Below, piece by piece: positions 34,185 through 44,147 of a stretch of DNA of 64,000 bases (positions within the stretch are counted from its first letter, which is position 1; each line of letters starts with the position of its first letter). The DNA is from Anabaena lutea FACHB-196 (lineage in GTDB: Bacteria > Cyanobacteriota > Cyanobacteriia > Cyanobacteriales > Nostocaceae). The position numbers were made by a program, and so were the translations under genes. Under the pieces are notes generated by a model that was given only the letters and a program-made list of their open reading frames with translations, was not told the DNA's origin and did no database searches. Where the stretch lies: the NCBI RefSeq assembly GCF_014698305.1, contig NZ_JACJST010000010.1, positions 124,001 to 188,000 on the forward strand, read 5' to 3'.

Positions 34185-34948
34185 AGACACCTCAAACATT
34201 ATTTTTAGCTTGGCAAGACTCTAATAGTCGCTCTTGGTTTCCGATTGGTAGGTTAACCTTTGATGGTACAAGGTACAAGTTTGTCTACACCCAAGGCGTA
34301 AAAGCGGCAGAACGGATGTGCAGTTTTACACCTTTATCTTCCTTTCCGCACTTGAATGAAGAATATACATCAACCCAATTATTTCCTATTTTCTCTAATC
34401 GGTTGTTGCCTCGTTCCCGTCCTGATTATGCAAGTTTCCGGCAATGGCTGAATATTCCAGAACATGAAGATGATCCAATTGCAGTACTAGCCCGTAGTGG
34501 TGGACAACGAGAAACAGACACACTCACCGTCTTTCCCTGCCCAGAGCCAGATGCAGCAGGACAATATCAGCTGCACTTTTTTGTACATGGGCTGCGACAC
34601 CTGCCACAATGTGCAATTGAGCGGATTAATCGCTTGGAACCTGGAGAAAAATTATGGTTAGCTCATGAATTTCAAAACTCCTACGATTCCCAAGCATTAA
34701 CTCTTCATAGTGAGGATCACCACATCGTAGGCTATTGCCCACGTTACTTAAGAAATGAAGTTTTTGAACTTCTTGAACGCGACCCCAGTTCAGTAATACT
34801 GAAAGTAGAACGTGTAAATTTACCACCGACACCGCTCCAATTTCGGCTACTGTGTCAGATAACTGCTTTGTGTAAAGACGACTTTCGGTCGTTTTCTAAT
34901 CCAGAGTATCAGCCGCTCAATCAGGAAGACTTAATGGCAGCAGTTTAA
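34181..34948 (+). CDS. HIRAN-domain protein
   Basis: A 255-aa protein starting at a GTG that overlaps the kinase stop by 4 nt (GTGA), a sign of translational coupling. Residues about 131-215 match the HIRAN domain (FFVHGLRHL, then EPGEKLWLAHEFQNSYDSQA and VGYCPRYL), which binds DNA ends or damaged DNA in eukaryotic HLTF/Rad5 proteins. Residues 1-120 (WFPIGRLTFDG, FSNRLLPRSRPDY, LARSGGQRETD) are conserved-looking but unassigned; they may be the contact to the kinase. Confidence 0.8.
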   Translation: MKTPQTLFLAWQDSNSRSWFPIGRLTFDGTRYKFVYTQGVKAAERMCSFTPLSSFPHLNEEYTSTQLFPIFSNRLLPRSRPDYASFRQWLNIPEHEDDPIAVLARSGGQRETDTLTVFPCPEPDAAGQYQLHFFVHGLRHLPQCAIERINRLEPGEKLWLAHEFQNSYDSQALTLHSEDHHIVGYCPRYLRNEVFELLERDPSSVILKVERVNLPPTPLQFRLLCQITALCKDDFRSFSNPEYQPLNQEDLMAAV

Positions 34949-35194
34949 TTTATAGCAGTTGCTAAAATGCTTAAGAAATCGTATTTTGATTTAAAGGGAA
35001 CAGAAAAATGCCCTAACAATTGCGGCGACTGCTATAACTATTGACAGTTAAGCCTATGCTCATGACTTTATTCATCAGGCTAGATTATGTGTTATTTGAA
35101 TTTCAATCTAAGTATACAAGTACTGTAATTCTACTTTTATTGCTTTCGAGTTACAACTTTGTGATGACTGGACTCAGCATAATTTGAGTAAACA

Positions 35195-37447
35195 ATGTCC
35201 ACTGCACCAAACCCGACTTCCCAACAAATTAATGCTTCTGTTCCCCAAGAAACTATTACGGGAGTAGTAGAACGGCTAACTTTTTACTCAGAAGAGTCCG
35301 GTTACACAGTGGCACGCTTAACTCGCTCTAGTATCAAAGATTTAACAACTATTGTCGGCAGTTTTGCCAATATTCAGCCAGGACAAACACTACAACTAAC
35401 GGGTTTCTGGCGTGACCATCCCCAATATGGATCACAATTTCAAGTTATCAATTATAAAGAAACTAAACCAGCTACACTTACGGGTATTGAAAAATATTTG
35501 GGCAGTGGATTAATTAAAGGTGTGGGTCCCGTCACAGCAAAACGGATTGTTGCCCATTTTGGAACGGAAACACTAGAAATCATTGAAAATCAAATTGACC
35601 GTTTAATCGAAGTGAATGGCATAGCAAAAAAACGGATCAAGTTGATAAAAAACGCCTGGGAGACTCAAAAAGCTATCAAAGAAGTGATGGTGTTTTTGCA
35701 AGGACATGGCGTTTCTACTATCTATGCAGTCAAAATTTATAAACAGTATGGGGATAAAGCGATCGCTACGGTTAATCATAATCCATACCAATTAGCGACT
35801 GATATCTACGGTATAGGATTTCTCACTGCTGACAAAATTGCGAGAAATCTGGGAGTTGCACCGGATTCTCAGTTTAGATATTGTGCTGGACTTGTTCATG
35901 CTTTGAGTGAAGCCGCAGAAGATGGGCATTGTTACTTACCACAGCCAGAACTAATTGAATCGGTAATTAAACTGCTGACTACTGAATCTCATCAGCCCAC
36001 AGAAGAGGCAATGACTCAAACTATCACAAACATGGCTTTGAAAGATGAGTTAATTAGAGAAAAGGATGGTGATACATTACTTTGCTACAAGCCTACCTAT
36101 TATCATACAGAGAAAAACTTAGCAGAACTTATACATGAACGTTTGAATAAACCTGTTACTACTGACATTCCCCGCGTCCGGGCATGGACGGAAAGATTTA
36201 CACAAACTCAAAAAATTGAACTTTCCCAACAGCAACAGGAAGCTGTAGAGATGGCTGCTTATTCCCCCATCATGATTATTACAGGGGGTCCAGGAGTTGG
36301 TAAAACGTTCACTACCCATACCATAGTCAGTTTATGGAAGGCCATGGGTAAATCCATTGCTTTAGCTGCACCAACGGGAAGGGCTGCACAAAGATTAGCG
36401 GAAATGACTGGTTTAGAAGCAAAAACCATCCATCGTTTATTGGAATTTGACCCCAGAACCAGGGGTTTTAAATCTGACAACGACAATCCTTTACCTCAAA
36501 CAGCAATTATTGTTGATGAAGCCAGTATGTTAGATTTGTTTTTAGCATACGCCTTAGTCAAAGCAGTTTCCGCCGGCGCACAACTTTTATTGGTAGGAGA
36601 TATTGATCAGTTACCGTCAGTAGGTCCTGGTAGTGTACTTGCTGATTTGATAAATTCGGGCAGAGTCCCAGTAGTACGACTAACTCAGGTATTTCGTCAG
36701 GCTCAACAGAGTGCAATTATTACTGCTGCTCATCAAATTAATCGGGGTCAGTATCCCACAATCGAACCAATCAATAATTCCCCAGTTTCTGACTGTTTGT
36801 GGCATGGAGGGGGATTTCAGCCAGAACATGGGGTGCAAACAATTTGCGAATTAATTACAGACTTAATCCCAAAATTAGGTTTTAACCCCGCTACGGATGT
36901 ACAAGTGCTTTGTCCGATGTCAAGGGGATTAGTGGGTACTCGTAATCTGAATACGGTATTGCAAGAATTAATTAATCCTAAAAGTCCCGATAAGGTAGAG
37001 ATTACCAGGGGTGGGATGACATTGCGGGTAGGTGATAGAGTAATTCAGCAGACTAATGATTATCAAAGAGAAGTTTTTAATGGTGATTTAGGAATCATCA
37101 CAGACATAGACACTGTTGAACAAGAAATAAATGTGCAATATGGCGATAGCGCAATCGCTGACTTGTCAGTTCGCTCTGTAATTTATGATTATGCTGACCT
37201 GAATGAAATTACACTCGCTTGGAGCGTTTCTATACATAAATCCCAAGGTTCTGAGTACCCGGTGGTGATTTTGCCTTTTTATATGCAACATTATATGATG
37301 CTTAGTCGTAATCTGCTTTATACAGGTTTAACTCGTGCTAAAAAGTTAGCAATTGTAATTGGGGCAAAAAAAGCTATATCTTTGGCTGTGCGTTCTACTG
37401 ATGATATGCGACGATATACACGGTTACAGCAAAGATTGGTATTGTAA
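35195..37447 (+). CDS. recD2: RecD2-type ATP-dependent DNA helicase
   Basis: A 750-aa SF1B helicase of the RecD2/TraA-like family. It has the N-terminal OB-like region (GVVERLTFYSEESGYTVARL), helix-hairpin-helix repeats (LGSGLIKGVGPVTAKRIV; YGIGFLTADKIA), Walker A GGPGVGKTFT, Walker B IIVDEASMLDL and later motifs including VQVLCPMSRG, NGDLGIITDI and SIHKSQGSEYPVV. RecD2 works apart from RecBCD in DNA repair; plasmid copies may help conjugative DNA processing. The 246 nt before it show no other feature. Confidence 0.93.
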   Translation: MSTAPNPTSQQINASVPQETITGVVERLTFYSEESGYTVARLTRSSIKDLTTIVGSFANIQPGQTLQLTGFWRDHPQYGSQFQVINYKETKPATLTGIEKYLGSGLIKGVGPVTAKRIVAHFGTETLEIIENQIDRLIEVNGIAKKRIKLIKNAWETQKAIKEVMVFLQGHGVSTIYAVKIYKQYGDKAIATVNHNPYQLATDIYGIGFLTADKIARNLGVAPDSQFRYCAGLVHALSEAAEDGHCYLPQPELIESVIKLLTTESHQPTEEAMTQTITNMALKDELIREKDGDTLLCYKPTYYHTEKNLAELIHERLNKPVTTDIPRVRAWTERFTQTQKIELSQQQQEAVEMAAYSPIMIITGGPGVGKTFTTHTIVSLWKAMGKSIALAAPTGRAAQRLAEMTGLEAKTIHRLLEFDPRTRGFKSDNDNPLPQTAIIVDEASMLDLFLAYALVKAVSAGAQLLLVGDIDQLPSVGPGSVLADLINSGRVPVVRLTQVFRQAQQSAIITAAHQINRGQYPTIEPINNSPVSDCLWHGGGFQPEHGVQTICELITDLIPKLGFNPATDVQVLCPMSRGLVGTRNLNTVLQELINPKSPDKVEITRGGMTLRVGDRVIQQTNDYQREVFNGDLGIITDIDTVEQEINVQYGDSAIADLSVRSVIYDYADLNEITLAWSVSIHKSQGSEYPVVILPFYMQHYMMLSRNLLYTGLTRAKKLAIVIGAKKAISLAVRSTDDMRRYTRLQQRLVL

Positions 37448-37484
37448 ATAAATTGAATCCACATAATATTAAAAAAGAGTACAA

Positions 37485-37821
37485 ATGTATATAAACGAAC
37501 GTAAAGTAGTAAGAGTATCTGAATTAAAAACAATTTCCATTCAGTTTCCTCAAGATGTTTATATGTTAGCTTTATGGGTGCTTGCTAATGATTTAGCGGA
37601 CTCTAAGCAACATTCAGGTAGGTAGTTGTCTAACAACAATTCATGGTTTATCAAGTAAACTATCTTATTTAACACGAATTAACTTACAATCCATTAAATC
37701 TCAATTTGCTGCTGCTGGTTTTTCTGATGAAGCTACTATTGAACCAGATGATAATAACCATCCTAATGATATTTTTCAATTAATCACTGGGGAAGATGAA
37801 AGAAATTCACAAAAATACTGA
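37485..37821 (+). pseudogene. Small gene broken by a 4-bp duplication
   Basis: An ATG at 37485 opens a 46-codon frame (ERKVVRVSELKTISIQFPQD) that stops at 37625. The +1 frame continues at once with TTIHGLSSKLSYLTRINLQS and runs to 37821. At the junction GGTA is tandemly repeated (GGTAGGTAG, about 37617-37625); removing one GGTA joins the frames into one protein of about 110 aa. I do not recognise the family. Confidence 0.65.
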
Positions 37822-37854
37822 TATAGTAAATATTTAAATCAGGAGCATAAAATC

Positions 37855-38175
37855 ATGGAATTCACTGGAACTTGGCATATTTATGAAATGTCGAATTGGG
37901 ATGAAGAATATTTCAATATGGAAGTACAGGCTTATATCGAAATTGATGAAAAAGGAAATGGGGAGTTTCAATTTGGCTTAGTTTTTGGATCTATTGATGG
38001 CGATATTGTTAAAGATGGTAATGGTAACAAATTAGAATTTACTTGGGAAGGCAATGATGAATGTGATGAGGCTTCTGGTAGTGGTTGGTTGAAATTGGAA
38101 GACGAAAATGAACTGGAAGGAAAGATAAAAATGCATAACGGAGACAGTTCTACGATTTTAGCCAGACGTGCTTAA
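37855..38175 (+). CDS. Small acidic hypothetical protein
   Basis: A 106-aa acidic protein with alternating strands (FTGTWHIYEMSNWDEEYFNM, GNGEFQFGLVFGSIDG, GSGWLKLEDENELEGKIKMH), like a small beta-barrel or lipocalin-type fold. No signal peptide. No function can be assigned. Confidence 0.6.
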   Translation: MEFTGTWHIYEMSNWDEEYFNMEVQAYIEIDEKGNGEFQFGLVFGSIDGDIVKDGNGNKLEFTWEGNDECDEASGSGWLKLEDENELEGKIKMHNGDSSTILARRA

Positions 38176-38210
38176 CATTTTATTTAACTACATCTGAATC
38201 ACAGTAAGTC

Positions 38211-38609
38211 ATGAGTGAATTTGAAAAAGAAGTAGCCAAAATCGAAAAGTATAATCAACCGCTATTAGATGGGTTTAAAGTATGGTTAGAGAAAGCTAAT
38301 CTTTCAGCTAAAACGATAAAACTGCATATCACCAATATTGAGTTTTTTGCAGAATATCTTGTTTATTATGAGCCATTACAAAAACTTGATGAAGCCGATG
38401 AACAAGATGTTTCTTCATTTCTGATTGATTGGTTTCCTCGTAAAGCACTGTGGGCATCTGAAAGCAGCACTAAATCTTACATGACTTCTTTTAAAAAATT
38501 TTTCTCCTACATGGTGGAAACTGAGAAAATTAGTCCTGATATAGAAGCTGAAGTTAAAGATACTCTCAAAGAATATAAAGATGACTTTCTGGATGCTGTT
38601 AGTGAGTAA
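38211..38609 (+). CDS. Integrase-N-terminal-like (SAM-like) small protein
   Basis: A 132-aa helical protein. The segment LEKANLSAKTIKLHITNIEF and FFSYMVETEKISPD resemble the core-binding (SAM-like) domain of tyrosine recombinases, but no catalytic domain follows. It is either a stand-alone DNA-binding protein or the kept half of an integrase. Its stop is followed in frame by the mntA remnant. Confidence 0.6.
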   Translation: MSEFEKEVAKIEKYNQPLLDGFKVWLEKANLSAKTIKLHITNIEFFAEYLVYYEPLQKLDEADEQDVSSFLIDWFPRKALWASESSTKSYMTSFKKFFSYMVETEKISPDIEAEVKDTLKEYKDDFLDAVSE

Positions 38610-38696
38610 AAACTATTAAGCTGCCAAGCAGATTTAAGTCGTTATTTTCGTGAGCAAGTTTTAGCAGAAGCGATGGTTATTTATGAGCAAAATTGA
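38610..38696 (+). pseudogene. C-terminal remnant of an MntA-type antitoxin
   Basis: Twenty-eight codons end in LSRYFREQVLAEAMVIYEQN, the usual C-terminus of MNT nucleotidyltransferase antitoxins (MntA). The catalytic part is gone. Its stop overlaps the hepT start as in intact mntA-hepT pairs. Confidence 0.6.
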
Positions 38697-38812
38697 TGAT
38701 TTAACTCGGCTAAAACACATCCGAGATTCCGCAAGAGAGGCGTTATCTTTTGTGAACAATCGCCCTCTTAGAAGATTTAGATCATAATAGGATGCTATCT
38801 TTTAGAGCGTGA
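38683..38812 (+). pseudogene. HepT (DUF86) toxin remnant
   Basis: ATG 38683 opens MSKIDDLTRLKHIRDSAREA, the classic start of HepT/HEPN toxins. A frameshift near 38,760 is followed in another frame by EDLDHNRMLSF, the next HepT block, and then by stops. The RNase motif and the C-terminal half are absent. The rest up to 39,021 shows nothing recognisable. Confidence 0.7.
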
Positions 38813-39021
38813 GATAAAATCATCCCATCATTCAGCAACGCTAAATTTATTATATCAATTGATAGATGTTGTCATAAATTTTATACCAATGTTTTAGAAA
38901 TAAGTGTTGAAAAAAAGTAGACACAATCTTATATCTGCAATTACGAAATTTGATAGCTGACTCAGAGAAGCAGGATAGTAGAAAATGATGCTTATTCGTA
39001 AGTAATTATAAAGATTGAGAC

Positions 39022-39627
39022 ATGAGAATACACAATAGTCCTGATTGCAGTAATTACCAAATTCCCAAGCAACAGGCAATTGAAGTTTATCCAATAGTAT
39101 CCCAACGTCGCCCAGTTGATAAAAAAAGTTCAATTTTCTTATTGGTAGCAGCAGCAACCGCATTAGTGCTGGCAAATACATCCATTAATCACCTGCTGAT
39201 GTCTGTTTTAATCTTGCTAACTGCCATCATCGCAGCATTTCCCCAATTAGCAAATAAATTGCTGACCAAATTTGAAAAATTGCAATGCCGTTGGGGAATC
39301 AACTTTTATGCCATTTTAGTTGGCATTATCTGTATAATTTTCACTTTTGATTTCACCACAACATCAGCTAATGCCCAATTTTTTAATGGCGCACAAACAT
39401 GGATGACAGGAGCTTTTGCAGGCATTCCTGCTGATGCTATCATCTTATTTTTTAATGTTCTTAGAGCATTGTTTCTGCTGTATCTTGGTATTTCCTTGGT
39501 GAGAATTGTCAATGCTGCCAGAAATGATGAAGATTGGCAGAATTTAGCAAGAACTCCGCTGATCATCAGCGTTACTATTGTAGTTGGCGATATTCTCACA
39601 GGTTTGATTACTGGTAATGCAGTCTAA
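39022..39627 (+). CDS. VirB2/TrbC-like prepilin of the T4SS
   Basis: A 201-aa membrane protein. Two N-terminal hydrophobic helices (about 37-75) and a third (97-113) end in the cleavage-like site SANAQFF. The remainder, about 83 residues with two helices separated by a short basic loop (VNAARNDEDWQ), has the size and shape of a mature VirB2/TrbC pilin. It is the first gene of the T4SS set. The assignment rests on topology and position. Confidence 0.6.
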   Translation: MRIHNSPDCSNYQIPKQQAIEVYPIVSQRRPVDKKSSIFLLVAAATALVLANTSINHLLMSVLILLTAIIAAFPQLANKLLTKFEKLQCRWGINFYAILVGIICIIFTFDFTTTSANAQFFNGAQTWMTGAFAGIPADAIILFFNVLRALFLLYLGISLVRIVNAARNDEDWQNLARTPLIISVTIVVGDILTGLITGNAV

Positions 39628-39839
39628 GTAATTCAAAAAAAGAGGCGTTTAACTCTCTTTTCAAAAAGCAAGGTGGTTTCTGGAGATTCATAACGGGCGC
39701 TCGTTTTTCAACAACTTCTATCACTCTTGGATAAATTCACTATTTTTCGACAATACAACGGACAAAATTTCAGTTTTTCTCTCAGTCTGATAATAGCAGT
39801 TTAGGTTAAATTTACACCTTCAAAAACATCAGATAACTA

Positions 39840-40178
39840 ATGAAGCGCAAAGAATTTAGAACAGTCAACAGAGTTTTGGGGGAACAACCGAGAATTGGAC
39901 CATTTCCAGCAGATCAAGTTTTTCCTTGGGCAGCTATTGCTTTGACAACTTACTTGATCTGCAAGCTAACTTTTCAAACTTCTTTGTTAGTTACTGGGTT
40001 AGTTACAGCTTGGGGATGTGCAACTTGGTGGACTCTTACCAGTAATAAAACCTGGCTATCAAAATTTCTCACAGTACCCAGAGTTACCAGAGGATACAAA
40101 CGCTTTTACTCTCTGATTCAAAAACCAGAAATACTAACATCAACTTCAAAAAAAATGGTCGTGCCAAATTCCAAATAG
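39840..40178 (+). CDS. VirB3-like small T4SS membrane protein
   Basis: A 112-aa protein with two closely spaced hydrophobic helices (about 28-65) and a basic C-terminal tail. Its size, topology and place between the pilin-like and VirB4-like genes match VirB3/TrbD/TraL proteins. Sequence similarity is too weak to confirm by eye. Confidence 0.55.
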   Translation: MKRKEFRTVNRVLGEQPRIGPFPADQVFPWAAIALTTYLICKLTFQTSLLVTGLVTAWGCATWWTLTSNKTWLSKFLTVPRVTRGYKRFYSLIQKPEILTSTSKKMVVPNSK

Positions 40179-40651
40179 TGCCGTCTACAGGCTAGTACCG
40201 CTTCACAAAAGTTAAAAGTAATATGGAATCAGCTTTTGAACGATTGAGAATGGTTCATTAACTTACGCCGCAGTGTACTAGATAAGAAAATTCAAAAGTC
40301 GTTGCATAAATGCAGGATCAATTAGAATCTGAAACTATCTAAATTTCGGTAAAAATCACACAAAATCATCGCCTGATATGGCTAATACAATTTTTGTTTA
40401 ATAGCTTGTGTGGCGTAGCCGTAGATCCATAGATTCCCTAAAAAATAATCTCATTTTCTTTTGGTTCAAACCTTATTTGAAGAATTTATTCAGCGCAGCC
40501 TCATAAATAAATGGTATAAAGCCAAGCTGCGCTAACAGCAACACCATTGAACATTCACAATTATCATATTCCCATAAATAAATTTCGAGGCTTACATCCT
40601 TTTTTTATTAGTCAAAGTCAGAAAAAATTACATTATTTGAGTAACGAAATC
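40179..40651. other. 473-nt gap before the VirB4-like gene
   Basis: No ORF or structured RNA was recognised. Part of it (from 40547) is open in the virB4 frame from a TTG codon, giving 35 extra residues (NIHNYHIPINKFRGLHPFFI and so on) that could be a real N-terminus. A GTGGCGTAGCCGTAG interspersed repeat lies near 40,410. Confidence 0.45.
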
Positions 40652-43525
40652 ATGGCAATGAATTCTTCAGCGAAAGAAAAAATACCCAAAGATAAGGTAG
40701 GTAGACAAAATATCTCTGCTCAAGAGATTTCTGTAGCCAAACGCCTGACTCCTTTTGAGGATTTAACCCATATTGCAGCGATAGCTAGTATCTCCATAGC
40801 CGGCAGAAAAGATGTTGGAGCAATTATCCTCAAGCGAAAAGACGATATCCAAATTAAATTCTGCTTTGATTGTCAAGGTATCCATTCTTCTCTCCCAGAA
40901 AGCCAAATTTTACCAATTTTTGCGGGCATAGAAGCCGGACTTAAAGAAATACCCTATGGTGAATCTTTAACATTTCATCTGGGTTCATTTACCGATGACC
41001 ATAACCGTCAACAGGAACTAAAAGCATTAGAAGAAAATTGTCGTAGTAATGAACTGATGCTGTTAATTCGGTCAGAACGGTTGCGAATTAGAGATTTAAC
41101 AAATCAAGGCGATCGCAAAAACAAATTTTTGAGAATTTACTGTACCTATACTGTTGCTGAAAATAGTGAAACAGCGGACTTTGTAGAGAAATTCATTCTC
41201 CAAGCTAAAGAAAGTTGGCATAAATTTACTGGACAAATTCACGAAGTGCGACATCAACGTATTGAATCAATTCTCAAAAATAGCTTTACATCTGGCTTTC
41301 AGCTATGGGAACAAACCCTGAATAATAAAATGGGGTTGAATATTAAACCCTTGGGTTCTCAGGAACTGTGGGGAGTAATTTGGGGACAATTTAATACCAG
41401 CAACCCTCCAAATATTCCGCACTTATTGACTTTGGATAATGATGGATTGCGGGAAGAACAAAACAGCGATTTCCACATCCGTCACTTAATTTTAGAACGA
41501 GAAGCATCAGTTCCTTTTTTGGATAGAGCTTGGGTAAATTTACAAGACCATTATATTGGTGCATTAACATTCACAGAAAAACCAATTGGCTGGGTGGATG
41601 AATATGCTCAATTGCGCTATTTGTGGGAACTAATTGCTAGAGATAAGGTTTCTGATACAGAAATCATTTGTCAATTAACAAGAGCCAATGAGGGGTTAGC
41701 TAAAACAGCACTGCAACGTCTGACTAAACAATCTATCGTTTCCTCTGCCATGTCTGCTGATAAAAACAGTGTGGATGTAAAAGCCAATTTGAACATGGAA
41801 GAAGCGATCGCAGCACAAGAAACTATCTATAAAGGTGCAGTACCAATTAATACCGCAGTAGTCTTTCTGGTACACCGTCCCTCACGTCAGAAACTAGACG
41901 AAGCTTGTCGTTATGTTTCTAGCTGCTTTCTCCGTCCGGCTGTTGTGGTGCGAGAAATGGAATATGCCTGGAAAGTATGGTTACAATGTTTACCAATTGT
42001 TTGGCAAAACTTGTTGACTAAACCGTTTAATCGCAGATTGCCTTATTTTACCAATGAAGTCCCCGGATTGATGCCAGTAATTAAAACTGCAACTGGGGAT
42101 AAAACAGGGTTTGAATTAATTGCTGATGAAGGTGGTACTCCTATTCATTTAGATTTATACAACCACCACAAAAATTTAGCAGTATTTGGGACAACTCGCG
42201 CAGGTAAATCAGTATTGGTGGCTGGTTTACTTACCCCAGCTTTAGCTCAAGATATTCCTGTTGTTGCTCTTGATTATCCCAAGCCTGATGGTAGTAGCAC
42301 TTTTACTGATTATACTAATTTTATGGGAGAAGATGGGGCATATTTTGATATTAGCCGTGAAACAAACAACCTGTTTGAATTACCAGATTTGAGGGGTTTA
42401 GAAACAGAGTTAAGAAAAGAGCGATTAACAGATTTTAAGGATTTTCTTAAATCTACAATCATCACAATGGTGATAGGCACTAATTCTGTTGGTGTTGATG
42501 CCACAATGGTGAGTAATATTGAAAGTATTATCACCTTAGCAATTGAAACTTTCTTTGCTGATGATGACATCAAGTTACGTTATAAACTGGCATTAGAAAA
42601 AGGTTTAGGAACGGAGGAATGGAATGATACGCCTACACTCAATGACTTTTATAACTATTGTTCTCCTGGTTATATTAAACTAGATTCAATTGCTAGTAAT
42701 AGTGAGGAGCAATTAAAAGCACTAGACCAAATTAGGCTACGATTAAAATTTTGGCTTAATAGTAGAGTCGGTCAATCTATTAGCCAACCTTCCAGTTTTC
42801 GTACTGATGCTAAACTGTTAGTATTTGCATTGCGTTCTCTTTCTTCTGAGGCAGATGCAGCTATTTTATCATTAAGTGCTTATGCTGCGGCTTTGCGTCG
42901 CGCTCTTAGTTCTAAGGCTTCAATTTTCTTTTTAGATGAAGCACCAATATTGTTTCAATTTGAAGCAATTGCCGAACTAATTGGTAGATTATGTGCTAAT
43001 GGTGCTAAAGCTGGAATTCGTGTAATTTTATCAGCACAAGAGCCAGATACTATCTATCAAAGTAAATCATCTGCCAAAATCTTTGCTAACCTGACAACTC
43101 GGCTGATTGGTCGGATTCAAAGTAGTGCGATAGAGTCATTTATCAAATATTTTCAATATCCAACAGAGATTATTTCTCGTAATAGTACAGAGTCATTCTT
43201 TCCCAAAAAGGAAAGTATTTATTCACAATGGCTATTAGATGATAATGGGAAATTTACATTCTGCCGTTATTATCCTGCTTATTGCCTTTTAGCTGCTGTT
43301 GCTAATAATCCCCAAGAACAGGAACTCAGAACATTATATCTCAGGAAATACCAAGATGATCCTATTACGGGAATAGTCAGGTTTTCTGAAGTGTACATCA
43401 AATTGATTAGAGGTGAAGAACTTACTGAGGAGGCTAATGAAATTTTAGAACAGGTGAAACTGAAATCAAAACAAATTCATATTTCAGAAACTAAGTCTGA
43501 TAAACCATTGAAAATAGTAGCATAA
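40652..43525 (+). CDS. VirB4/TraC-like T4SS ATPase
   Basis: The large ATPase that powers pilus assembly and substrate transfer. From ATG 40652 it is 957 aa; a TTG at 40547 would give 992 aa. The N-terminal half is the divergent VirB4 region; the C-terminal half is a RecA-like domain with Walker A GTTRAGKS (548-555 in the longer numbering) and Walker B IFFLDEAPIL, then ANGAKAGIRVILSAQEPDTI, the usual motif 3 region with Gln. Position within the T4SS cluster supports the call. Confidence 0.87.
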   Translation: MAMNSSAKEKIPKDKVGRQNISAQEISVAKRLTPFEDLTHIAAIASISIAGRKDVGAIILKRKDDIQIKFCFDCQGIHSSLPESQILPIFAGIEAGLKEIPYGESLTFHLGSFTDDHNRQQELKALEENCRSNELMLLIRSERLRIRDLTNQGDRKNKFLRIYCTYTVAENSETADFVEKFILQAKESWHKFTGQIHEVRHQRIESILKNSFTSGFQLWEQTLNNKMGLNIKPLGSQELWGVIWGQFNTSNPPNIPHLLTLDNDGLREEQNSDFHIRHLILEREASVPFLDRAWVNLQDHYIGALTFTEKPIGWVDEYAQLRYLWELIARDKVSDTEIICQLTRANEGLAKTALQRLTKQSIVSSAMSADKNSVDVKANLNMEEAIAAQETIYKGAVPINTAVVFLVHRPSRQKLDEACRYVSSCFLRPAVVVREMEYAWKVWLQCLPIVWQNLLTKPFNRRLPYFTNEVPGLMPVIKTATGDKTGFELIADEGGTPIHLDLYNHHKNLAVFGTTRAGKSVLVAGLLTPALAQDIPVVALDYPKPDGSSTFTDYTNFMGEDGAYFDISRETNNLFELPDLRGLETELRKERLTDFKDFLKSTIITMVIGTNSVGVDATMVSNIESIITLAIETFFADDDIKLRYKLALEKGLGTEEWNDTPTLNDFYNYCSPGYIKLDSIASNSEEQLKALDQIRLRLKFWLNSRVGQSISQPSSFRTDAKLLVFALRSLSSEADAAILSLSAYAAALRRALSSKASIFFLDEAPILFQFEAIAELIGRLCANGAKAGIRVILSAQEPDTIYQSKSSAKIFANLTTRLIGRIQSSAIESFIKYFQYPTEIISRNSTESFFPKKESIYSQWLLDDNGKFTFCRYYPAYCLLAAVANNPQEQELRTLYLRKYQDDPITGIVRFSEVYIKLIRGEELTEEANEILEQVKLKSKQIHISETKSDKPLKIVA

Positions 43526-44147
43526 AGGAAATCTATACCTCATAAAGAAATAGTATTAGGACTTACGCACAAGTCAATTAGTAATGTTCGCAAAGCGTGT
43601 CGAAGACATACCACAGAGAAGCCAGTGCGTTGGGCGGGTTTCCCGACTTGTTAGCGTTCGCGCAGCGTGCCGTAGGCATAGCTCCTCTGAAAGAGGCAGC
43701 AACTGGCGCGACACGGAGAAATTAGGGTTTAATACCAATTAATATGAAGCTGCATAGAACGAAATATCAAGAATAATTGACCGCAGATAAACGCAGATAA
43801 ACACAGATAAAGATGGGACAATCAATGGATTTCAGGATTCTGTTCAGCCTCACATAAAATTGGTATATAGCCTTTCTTTCTCAGTCTAGTGGGTTACATC
43901 TCTTTTTATCTCTTTCTGTTTCCTCCCCATGACTTACATCACGCTACGCTATCACTGATAAGTTCTCAACTCAAATAGGATTGCTATATAAGAATGTGAT
44001 TGTAATAATCACTCTACTTTAAAAACCATCTTTCGTTATTTTTGGTGTTGTAAATTATGCTACTACAATTTTTTAATTATTAAAACACAAGGTCTAATAT
44101 TCTGGGCATATCATTCATTTATTGAATTACTCAACAGGTGAAATATC
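43526..44147. repeat. 622-nt gap with interspersed repeats
   Basis: The gap carries cyanobacterial repeats: AGGACTTACGCAC at 43557, GCAAAGCGTGTCGAAGACAT, GCGTTCGCGCAGCGTGCCGT around 43,660, and a CGCAGATAAA-type triplet near 43,785-43,812. No ORF was seen. The promoter of the following T4SS genes should lie near its end. Confidence 0.55.
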
